Below, one piece after another: positions 56,645-64,000 of a stretch of 64,000 nt of DNA. How positions within the stretch are numbered: the first letter of the stretch is position 1; every line of letters begins with the position of its first letter. Source of the stretch: Trichomonas vaginalis G3 (Eukaryota; Parabasalia; Trichomonadida; Trichomonadidae); the NCBI RefSeq assembly GCF_026262505.1, contig NC_067206.1:28349896-28413895 (forward strand), written 5' to 3'. A program made the translations under genes and the position numbers. A model generated the notes under the pieces. It ran no database searches. It worked only from the letters and a program-made list of their open reading frames with translations, and was not told where the DNA came from.

Positions 56645-58473
56645 CTTTAGGAGATGATGAAAGTTCTGTATATCTTTCGTTCCAGTTTCAAATAGCAGAA
56701 CTTTTGAGACAGATATGCTTAATGTATGACAACATCTCTGATTTCACAAGATATGATGACGACCATGACCCCGAACACGGTGAAGAAGAAGTTTTACAAA
56801 CATCCATTAAGACAGGAAAGGTTTTAACTCAAAGTCTCATTATTGACACCAAAGATGGCGAAGTGGACGTTCTTCAAGAGCTGAAGAAAAATACTTCTTC
56901 GGGAGGTGGTGGTAGGCATGAACTTGAAATAAATGAGATAGAAGAGAAATTAGCCGAAAAAGCAGATAAAGAACATAAACACAATATCTCCGATATAAAT
57001 GAACTTCAAGCTACATTAAATAGTAAAGCGGACAAAAATGAACTTGACGCAATGAACAAAGTTTTGAAATCTCATAAACACAATATCTCCGATATAAATG
57101 AACTTCAAGCTACATTAAATAGTAAAGCGGACAAGAACCATGTTCATTATATAAGTTCAGATGAACAGATTATAACGGACTATCATGGATATTTAACACA
57201 GGATGAAGAAGTGAAGACGAAAAATGTTAATGAAAGAAGATATAAATTCATTCGTGCTAAAGGTTATGACATACACTGTACTGTACAGTATGACACAGGT
57301 ATAGCACCACAAACATTTGGTTATAACGCTGAAATTTATGCTTCATACTTCTTTGTTAACGGTGTATTAGTTGAACCAAGATTTATGTTAAGAGTTAAGG
57401 CAAAAATAACTTTTGAAGATGCTATTAAAAGTAAAGCTGACAAAAATGAACTTGACGCAACGAACAAAGTTTTGAAATCTCATAAACACAATATCTCCGA
57501 TATAAATGAACTTCAAACTTCTTTAGACAGTAAAGCAGACAAAAACCATACACATGAATCCTTCACTACTGTTAGAGCTGATGACATAATACTGAACTTT
57601 GACCTTGGTTCAAGTGCACCTTTAGAGAATCCAAGTACAAGCGTAAAAGATACACTAAACAATTTAGATAACAGTTGCAGGAATATTGAAGGTCATGCCA
57701 GAAACTTTGAAGCACATGAACTACCAGCAATGTTAGATAAGAAAGCAGACAAAACTTATGTGGATGCAGAACTAACAAAGAAATTTTCGAAACCAGATAC
57801 AATGACATTTACAACAGAAATTATAAATGGTGAACCAGCAACTCCATTTGAATTTGTTAGAGGTCTTCAACCAGATACTTTTGAATTTTTCTTGGATAAT
57901 TCTATTGAACTAACATTACATTATAAAAGTGGAACAAATGCAACATTTCATCCGGGAGATACATTCCAAATGGTATTTAATGACATAAGTTCTTTAGAAT
58001 ATGTTTATAGAGTTATGAGCATATATGATTTAATATATCCTATAGGAGCTGTTTATACGTCTATGAATCCAATAAATCCAAACACTTTATTTGGTGGTAG
58101 ATGGTATGAAATAGTTGACAGTTTTCCATTCTACACTAATACGCAGTCAATGAAGATGGGAGGTTCAAAGAAAATAGGTATTGAAAACCTTCCTTCACAT
58201 ATGCATAGGTTCAGTGGAAGAACATCTGTGGAAGGAAACCATTCACATTCAATAACAAAAAGAGGTTATATAAATCTTGCAGCGGGTTCGAATAGACAGG
58301 GAATGAACAGATATGATATCTCAGATGACCCCAAAGATGTTAGCACAGGTATTTTCTGTGGAACTGCAGGAAATCATACACATGTTGTAGCTGGTATTAC
58401 AGACCCAGCAGGTAATGGAAAAGATTATATGCCTCCTTATATAACAATGCACGCTTGGATACGAGTTGGTTAA
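56572..58473 (+). CDS. 633-aa tail-fibre protein with collar tip
   Basis: Residues ~120-190, 285-320 and 385-400 contain S/A-K-A-D-K-N-E-L-D/N-H-T-H and H-N-I-S-D-I-N-E-L-Q-A-T-L-N-style stalk repeats. Residues ~490-633 form the collar domain (YPIGAVYTSMNPINPNTLFG, G-G-S-K-K-I-G-I-E-N-L-P-S-H-M-H, Y-M-P-P-Y-I-T-M-H-A-W at the end), the same as 18,388-19,008 in Polinton B, where stalk and tip are separate genes. Likely receptor-binding spike. Looks whole. Confidence 0.75.
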   Translation: MFEYFPRYSVLIAYIQEILKKADLTLGDDESSVYLSFQFQIAELLRQICLMYDNISDFTRYDDDHDPEHGEEEVLQTSIKTGKVLTQSLIIDTKDGEVDVLQELKKNTSSGGGGRHELEINEIEEKLAEKADKEHKHNISDINELQATLNSKADKNELDAMNKVLKSHKHNISDINELQATLNSKADKNHVHYISSDEQIITDYHGYLTQDEEVKTKNVNERRYKFIRAKGYDIHCTVQYDTGIAPQTFGYNAEIYASYFFVNGVLVEPRFMLRVKAKITFEDAIKSKADKNELDATNKVLKSHKHNISDINELQTSLDSKADKNHTHESFTTVRADDIILNFDLGSSAPLENPSTSVKDTLNNLDNSCRNIEGHARNFEAHELPAMLDKKADKTYVDAELTKKFSKPDTMTFTTEIINGEPATPFEFVRGLQPDTFEFFLDNSIELTLHYKSGTNATFHPGDTFQMVFNDISSLEYVYRVMSIYDLIYPIGAVYTSMNPINPNTLFGGRWYEIVDSFPFYTNTQSMKMGGSKKIGIENLPSHMHRFSGRTSVEGNHSHSITKRGYINLAAGSNRQGMNRYDISDDPKDVSTGIFCGTAGNHTHVVAGITDPAGNGKDYMPPYITMHAWIRVG

Positions 58474-58492
58474 ACTCTTTAACTTTACATAA

Positions 58493-59563
58493 ATGAGCTT
58501 GAAAGAAGTATTCGAACAACATCCATGGAGGTCATTTAAGAAGTTCAATGAAGCTGCAAAGAGTTGGGGATTTACTAACAGAGCTGAAGTGAAAAGGTTC
58601 TTTGACAAAAATGTTGTACATCAAACAAAAATAAACCCTTACGACTACTTTTTACCAATTTACTCCAACACTCCTGACGCATACCAATTTGACACTCTCA
58701 TTCAAAGCAGAAAAGGAGGACATAAACCATTCCTCATCTTCATAAATGTTAACACTCGTAAAGCATATGCATATCCAATGAACAAAGGAACTCGTGAAGT
58801 GTTAAGAGTTTTACAAAAGTTTGTAGCAGAACATAACCCAAGTACTTTAACATCAGACCAAGACAGTGCATACCTCAGCAACGAAATCACAGAATTTCTC
58901 ATTAAGCATAACATAACTCACTACACTACTGAAGACCATAACCATAACATACTCGGCATCATAAACCGCTTCATAAGAACGCTCAGAGATTTAAACAAGA
59001 GCGAGACTTTACCGAAGAAACAATGAAACATTTTCTCGAAGTATATAATTCCTCAACAAATTCTACAACAGGACATACACCAAATTCAATGACACAACAA
59101 CAAGAAGAAAAGTATATACAAAAGAAACGAAGCCAAACACAAAATATCAGAAATTCAACACAATTTACCATCATTCCTGGTACAAAAGTTCGTGTAGTTC
59201 TTGACGACAAAGAAACGTTTAAGGTTAAGTCGAAATTATTATATCGTAGACTCTACGCAAGGTAATGGATATCTTATAAAAGCTGCTGACGACTCTATTG
59301 CGTTTTATCCTCGTCATAAATTAGTCGAAAGTAGTAATGGCAAACTTGCTGAAACCATTGACGAAGCAAAGCGAGGAGTGGTTATTGAAATACTTGACTA
59401 TAACATAAACGATGACACTTATAAAGTAAGATATGAAGGAGGCGTTGAAGATGTTATACCATCTAAGAACTTGAGAGAGTCGAAGCCAACACATCTGGGA
59501 CCATTAGAGCGGGAGTACTGGAAAGACAAAAATATGCCAGAAAGAATAAGAAAATTCTTCTAA
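58493..59563 (+). pseudogene. rve integrase of Polinton 2, broken
   Basis: Begins MSLKEVFEQHPWRSFKKFNE. Core words: PFLIFINVNTRKAYAYPMNK, T-L-T-S-D-Q-D-S-A-Y-L with the second Asp, and H-N-I-L-G-I-I-N-R-F-I-R-T-L-R-D-L. The C-terminal part (VVIEILDYNINDDTYKVRYE) is a chromo- or Tudor-like strand domain. About two breaks. The last ~100 bp recur in the palindromic element. Confidence 0.75.
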
Positions 59564-59817
59564 ACTTTTTCATTAGATGTAAATCAGACAAAGCATTTAC
59601 CAGAAAGAATAAGAAAATTCTTCTAAACTTTTTCGTTGGATGTAAATCAGACAAAAATATATTTTAGGTGAAGAGGTGAGATTTCACCTGTTTTCTCACC
59701 CTCACCGCTTAGCGGCTCAGACCCTTTGGGTCTCGTGAATTTTCATGAATTTCCTTAAGATAGAAAAAATAAAGTTAGTTTTATTTTTATTTATTTTTAT
59801 ATCTTGTATGTAAAGAT
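59564..59817. other. spacer with hairpin module and direct repeat
   Basis: CAGAAAGAATAAGAAAATTCTTCTAAACT-type words are duplicated (59,538-59,580 region and 59,590-59,632 region). A minus-oriented hairpin module of the GGTGAGA type is at 59,660-59,700, then the A/T leader of the next gene (AAAGTTAGTTTTATTT). Confidence 0.6.
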
Positions 59818-60765
59818 ATGATTTCAACAATAGGTTCTACAACAACAATTCAAACAACTACAGCACCAAACTCTTTAGTCATGAATCCTACATCTATGTT
59901 AGTAGAGATGAAAAGCTTCATTCCTTCTTCATATACTTTTGAGACAGAAATACAAAGAATTAAGCAAGAACTTTTAACAAGTAATTTAGACTGTAGTGCG
60001 AAAGATGAAACAAATGAAACAGTATCTTTATGACATGCAGGACATTATTGACCATTTACCCAAATTGCCTGAAATCCAACAACAAAAGCTCATATTCATG
60101 AATTCGATGAAATAGAAGTGAAACCAACTGACTCAGTAGAAATAAAGAAGTTCATACGTAAAGTAAACTATGAGTTTCTAGGATAATCATTGCAACCATA
60201 AAGTTATGGACAAAGATTGCGACATGGTATATAAGAACATCTCTGACATATATAAATCTGGGGAGTTTAAGACATACGACAACTTTGTTTCATTAGTTGC
60301 TGAATGTGTATGGCAGATAAGAGATAAAGATAAAAGATCTAAAATATGGAATGGACAAATTAAAACCAACAACTTTTGAGTTAAAGAAAACCATTGACGC
60401 CTTAGTTGTTCTAGCAGGTCAAATTTCAATGTATAACGCAAAAATGAATCCGCAAGGTTCAAAATGTAAAGCAGCAATGAGGAAATATAACTACTCCGTC
60501 AAGAGATAGAACGTATGAGAACGAAACTATGCTGACTTAAAGAAAGAAGTAGAGAAACCAGCAGAAGATAAAATGGACATGTTAGCATTTCTGAACAAAA
60601 AACTATCCAACAGCTGACGATTTCCTATTATCTGATGTCAAGAAGAAGTATAAAGAAACTTTCGGCATTGTTAAAACTTTTGACATACTGACAGAAGAAA
60701 TAGAAGCTACGAAATTGTTTAGAATTTCAAATATACATCGTACAATTCATGTAAAACGCTTATAA
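59818..60765 (+). pseudogene. 304-aa-family gene, broken
   Basis: Counterpart of 44,118-45,032 (shared ALNSLVMNPTSMLVE-like start, D-H-L-P-K-L-P-E-I, V-K-R-L end), bracketed by inverted modules at 59,660-59,700 and 60,773-60,827. About six breaks. Confidence 0.75.
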
Positions 60766-61030
60766 AATAACTGGGGTGAAAAATTAGGTGAGAAAACAGG
60801 TGAAATCTCACCTCTTCACCTAAAATATATTTTTTATTGAATTCAGCAACAAAATTCTGAGTAAAATAATTTTTAGGGCATGTGTCAAACCGTTGAGTTT
60901 TCACAAAATTTAAAAAATAACGTTTACCATGTAAAACGCTTATAAAATAACTGGGGTGAAAAATTAGGTGAGAAAACTGGTGAAATCTCACCTCTTCACC
61001 TAAAATATATTTTTATTGAATTCAGCAACA
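60747..61030. repeat. 180-bp-offset duplication with two hairpin modules
   Basis: The gene end plus module (GTAAAACGCTTATAAAATAA ... CACCTCTTCACCTAAAATAT) occurs at about 60,750-60,850 and again at 60,930-61,030. Modules: 60,773-60,827 and 60,953-61,007. One base differs in the module arm. Confidence 0.8.
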
Positions 61031-61113
61031 AAAATCATGAATTTTCCTTAAGATAAAAAAATAACGCTAATTTTTTTCTAAGAAAAATTTTTATTTTGTA
61101 TGTAAAGACAGTA

Positions 61114-61725
61114 ATGACAAACATTGAGTTTGAAACAGTTAGAAAGATAGACAATGACACCAAAGTGGTTAGAATAGGTGATTTAAACGTAAGATACTCA
61201 AAGAAATACAACAAATATTCTTTGTCAGACATTATATCTCCATCTGAAAAGAAAACAAACCATTGGGTTAGAAATGCTTCAACTCAGAAAATTTTGACAA
61301 GAAATCCTGAGCTTATGATATCAGTAAGATTCTATGGAACTACAGCATATCTCATTGACAAAAGTCTTATACCAATAGTTTTGTTATGGATTGACCCAGT
61401 TGTTGGATATAACTTCATAACTTATGGTTCATTCGATACGGAACGTTGCAGTGAAGGCTTACTTTACATCGTTCAGAAACCGAAGGACTTCAATACAAAG
61501 AGATATAAGATAGGAAGAACATATAATATAACTCAAAGATATGACAGTACAGTCAATAGAGTCAAGGTTGTGTTCGTTAATGATATGAGAGCTGCAGAAA
61601 CAGAACTACTTGAAAAGTTTGAGAAAATGTATGGTGCTCCCATGAAAGGTAAAGAAACGTTTGAAGTAGATGAGATAGATAAAGCTATAAAATTATTTGA
61701 CGAAGTTGCTGAAAAATACATGTAA
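61114..61725 (+). CDS. KilA-N plus T5orf172 (GIY-YIG-like) protein
   Basis: Start taken at MTNIEFE (61,114) after the conserved TATGTAAAGACAGTA leader. N-terminal KilA-N-like half (KYSLSDIISPSEKKTNHWVR) and C-terminal T5orf172 half (EGLLYIVQ...YKIGRTYNITQR), the Bro/MUG113-like fold related to GIY-YIG nucleases. Such proteins are common in phages and large DNA viruses, with DNA-binding or cutting roles. Looks whole; 203 residues. Confidence 0.7.
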   Translation: MTNIEFETVRKIDNDTKVVRIGDLNVRYSKKYNKYSLSDIISPSEKKTNHWVRNASTQKILTRNPELMISVRFYGTTAYLIDKSLIPIVLLWIDPVVGYNFITYGSFDTERCSEGLLYIVQKPKDFNTKRYKIGRTYNITQRYDSTVNRVKVVFVNDMRAAETELLEKFEKMYGAPMKGKETFEVDEIDKAIKLFDEVAEKYM

Positions 61726-61813
61726 AGCGTTTATTTTTGGTCTTTTGTGAAAGTCAGAAAATAAAGTTAGTTTTATTTTTATTTATTTTTTTATTTTGTA
61801 TGTAAAGACAGTA

Positions 61814-62650
61814 ATGTCAACATTAGAGAACACAACAACTGCTATCGTTCATGAAGCCATAAATGAAGAATACGAATACATACAATATAACAAACAACTT
61901 CGCCTCATTCGTTCGGTCAAAGATGACATGTACCAAATGCAAAGTATAATGAATGCTCTTCGTTCTACAAAGCAAGCATATCATTGGTTTGAAAACCAAC
62001 AGACAAAAGAACTTTTAGAAGAATTTCCTCATATGATTGCTTCCCTCGGAAAACCGAGAGAAGAGATTCCATTCGAAAATCGCAAGAATTTGGCACCTGG
62101 TTTGAAAGGTTATTATGTTCATAGACTTTTAGTAAATGCTGTAGCAATGTGAGCTTCACCTCGTTATGCTTGTTATATTTTCATGATGTTAGATGAACTA
62201 TATAAAGCAGAACGTGGAGAGATGGAAAAGAAACTTCAAGCAAAAGATGAAGTCATTGAATCCAAAGACAAAAGCATACAGAAAAGAATAAAAGAATACC
62301 ACGTTCAGTACCAAAAGGAAAGGAAAAGAGTTATAAGTATATGATATATAGCTGAAGAGTTGGAGAAAGAAGAAGATAAAGATATGGTTATGTTGCATTT
62401 AGTCAGAAGAAACAACAAGAGCTTTTATGACCTTGCTAAGATTTACAAATCTGACAGAAATTGGATCTATCGTGAAAACTTACCGATTTCAATGACACCG
62501 AATGAGCAAATAAAGGAAATTGTCAAAAGTACTCTTCCTCAAACACACTATGACATCAAAGGTTGCACAATACTTACATTCAAAGAAGACTTACCATTAC
62601 TGAAGGAAAAAATAACAGAATATTTCGATAACTTCAAAGAGGAAGAATAA
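61814..62650 (+). pseudogene. KilA-N domain protein, Polinton 2, broken
   Basis: Relative of 45,313-45,942 with the fuller N-terminus (MSTLENTTTAIVHEAINEEY). KilA-N words (YHWFENQQTKELL, GYYVHRLLVNAVAM), coiled-coil linker, and the C-terminal MLHLVRRNNKSFYDLAKI domain. About three breaks. Same TATGTAAAGACAGTA leader as the gene before it. Confidence 0.7.
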
Positions 62651-62706
62651 AAAAATCTAAGCTAATTTTATTTTTTTTTATAAAATTTTATCTCATATGA
62701 AAGAAC

Positions 62707-62922
62707 ATGAATTTAGAATATTCAGAACTCTTAACAGAAGAAGAGAACGAACAACATGTAAAAGATTATGCAAAATTTCTGAAGGTATATAAAGCATTTA
62801 AACAATATCTAAATGCTTCTAAAGATTATGCAAAATTTCTGAAGGTATATAAAGCTTATGAAAAAGCGTATGAAAAGTTTATAGATTGGGGAATTGTTGT
62901 AAAATATCGATATGAAGACTAA
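62707..62922 (+). CDS. 71-aa protein with internal duplication
   Basis: A 60-bp unit (62,761 and 62,821) encodes KDYAKFLKVYKA twice. Starts MNLEYSELLTEEENEQHVKD. Helical, unknown function. Looks whole. Confidence 0.5.
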   Translation: MNLEYSELLTEEENEQHVKDYAKFLKVYKAFKQYLNASKDYAKFLKVYKAYEKAYEKFIDWGIVVKYRYED

Positions 62923-62940
62923 CCAAAAATATATTTTTGC

Positions 62941-63414
62941 TTAAATAGCTTCAGGGTCAATTTCTTCAACCATTTCACTTCCTTCGTCAATGTCAATAGA
63001 AGCTTCTTCAACCTTTGGTAAGAATTTCTGTATAACATCTTTGTTCGTTATTGTCTTCAGAGATGAAGGATAATATTTCACATTTGTTTCACCCTTCTTA
63101 TATTCTTTCTGTTCGGAAAGATTCATAGCAATACTGAAGAAGTCAATGTTAGAGTTCTTTATGACAGTATAATGAGTATCTTTGACATTCACGAAGAAAC
63201 CCTTTTGTTTCAAAACTACTGCTAACTCTTGTGAAGTATAACGTTTGCGGTCAATGACAATAGCTAATGGTCTGACATACTGACCAAACTTAGATTCTTT
63301 CACAAACTTCTTGTTAAAGATAACATTAACGTTTGAAGCACCATTGAACTCATTCTTGATGGCAGTAGCGAGAGTATTGTATGAAAAGAACTTGCAATCT
63401 TGCATGTGTTTCAT
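62941..63414 (-). CDS. 157-aa acidic-tailed protein
   Basis: MKHMQDCKFFSYNTLATAIK start; ends SEMVEEIDPEAI. Beta-rich middle. Possible counterpart of the 139-aa family (47,721-48,140) by position and tail. Convergent with the 71-aa gene. Looks whole. Confidence 0.5.
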   Translation of the reverse strand: MKHMQDCKFFSYNTLATAIKNEFNGASNVNVIFNKKFVKESKFGQYVRPLAIVIDRKRYTSQELAVVLKQKGFFVNVKDTHYTVIKNSNIDFFSIAMNLSEQKEYKKGETNVKYYPSSLKTITNKDVIQKFLPKVEEASIDIDEGSEMVEEIDPEAI

Positions 63415-63504
63415 TAAAATAAAAATATTAAATTATTTTGAAAAATAACTTAAAAAAATCTAATCTAATTTTTTCAAAAAATATTTTTTTATTTCCTACT
63501 AAAG

Positions 63505-64000
63505 ATGTATCGGAAGTTGTCTAAGTTAGAACACTCGGAAATAAAACAACTTCTTACAGAAGCTAACATAGATGTTGCAAAACATTACGCAACAAACAAA
63601 AAAGCACTCGCTGACTTCATTAAAGACTACAATGGTGCAATAAGTTATGATAGAATTCATGAGTTCATAAAGCCGCAACGCGGCGAGGACGAAGTCCATG
63701 CAAGAACTTTTCCTTTAAATGACGTTGCTATTGACTTATATCATAGACGTTCAATACCTCATGAAGTAAGAAGAGAAATGTTTGACATAACAAATGCAAA
63801 CGTTGGTGAAACAAGAAGAAGAGACGACACACTGAAACAACAGAGAAGAGAGATGTTTAAAAGTGCTATAGAACAAGTTCGCAAAGCTAACGATGTCATT
63901 CGTTCCATTGACGACAAACCAAAAGAAGGTGAGAGATGGTTAAAGAAAGATGAAGAGAATAGGAAGAGAAATGTGAAGTCAGGCAATAGACTCATTGACT
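63505..64000 (+). CDS. N-terminal part of a larger gene, runs off window
   Basis: ATG at 63,505 after a T-rich leader; open to the window end (165 codons). MYRKLSKLEHSEIKQLLTEA start, helical and very charged, R/K/E rich. No domain visible yet. It might be the start of a large Polinton 2 gene such as polymerase or a structural protein; the missing sequence is needed. Confidence 0.5.
   Translation, partial: MYRKLSKLEHSEIKQLLTEANIDVAKHYATNKKALADFIKDYNGAISYDRIHEFIKPQRGEDEVHARTFPLNDVAIDLYHRRSIPHEVRREMFDITNANVGETRRRDDTLKQQRREMFKSAIEQVRKANDVIRSIDDKPKEGERWLKKDEENRKRNVKSGNRLID

Larger units (their letters stand above)
50291..64000. mobile_element. Polinton 2 (family 2), left part
   Basis: Starts AGTTAGTATACAAG inside Polinton B. 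Gene set: packaging ATPase, penton-like protein, collagen-like and tail-fibre proteins, rve integrase, KilA-N/T5orf172 proteins. The family differs from A/B in sequence and gene order. No polymerase, helicase or capsid gene is seen before the window ends, so at least several kb are missing. Broken at roughly ten points over the visible part, mainly in the pVI-like, integrase, 304-aa and KilA-N genes. Confidence 0.8.

Noticed and set aside
1-64000. Fragment of a giant virus (NCLDV) genome
   Set aside because: Terminal inverted repeats, retroviral-type integrase, target duplications and nesting point to Polintons; the shared ATPase, D5 helicase, KilA-N and capsid types are common to both.

Overview
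The window is AT-rich eukaryotic DNA made mostly of Polinton (Maverick) giant transposable elements nested in one another, with one 3.2-kb island of ordinary host sequence. Standard stop codons, genes without visible introns, thousands-copy-type Polintons with phage-like fibres, and a GT8/GT64 glycosyltransferase pair fit a trichomonad, most likely Trichomonas vaginalis. That assignment is inference from gene content, not from a database match. All Polinton material is described as fossil sequence.

Layout: (1) 1-10,219 is the right part of Polinton A (family 1): a helicase, a penton-like protein, a double-jelly-roll major capsid gene and other virion-type genes, ending in a terminal inverted repeat. 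(2) 10,220-13,451 is host DNA with a GT8 gene and a damaged GT64 gene. (3) 13,452-50,290 is Polinton B, same family as A and about 99% identical where they overlap (1-2,554 against 47,737-50,290). It carries a Dam-type methylase, a hairpin array, a tail-fibre pair, integrase, polymerase B, HNH, KilA-N and packaging-ATPase genes, helicase and penton. (4) 19,230-38,327 is a 19.1-kb element inserted in B's integrase gene with a 5-bp target duplication. It is one huge palindrome (arms about 9.7 and 9.3 kb, spacer about 156 bp) with two kinds of primase-helicase gene, an HNH gene and minisatellites. Its ends match Polinton 2 and it holds an integrase-tail fragment, so it looks like a rearranged Polinton derivative. 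(5) 50,291 to the window end is Polinton 2 (family 2), inserted in B's 192-aa gene; Polinton A shows the same site empty.

How the genes relate: in each Polinton, polymerase, helicase and integrase would serve replication and insertion. Capsid, penton, pVI-like peptide and ATPase would serve particle assembly, and fibre/collar proteins would serve attachment. HNH, KilA-N, T5orf172 and methylase genes look like exchangeable cargo. Several core genes in A, B and 2 are broken.

Most notable: (a) 14.77-15.76 kb holds about fifteen hairpins whose centres mostly lie exactly 62.5 bp apart, with two alternating loop classes. (b) A 48-bp hairpin module recurs through the elements and flanks a 304-aa gene as perfect inverted copies; sequence variants keep the pairing. 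(c) All three element types carry a hairpin 10-14 bp from their tips, with changed sequence but kept pairing. (d) The 19-kb palindrome itself.
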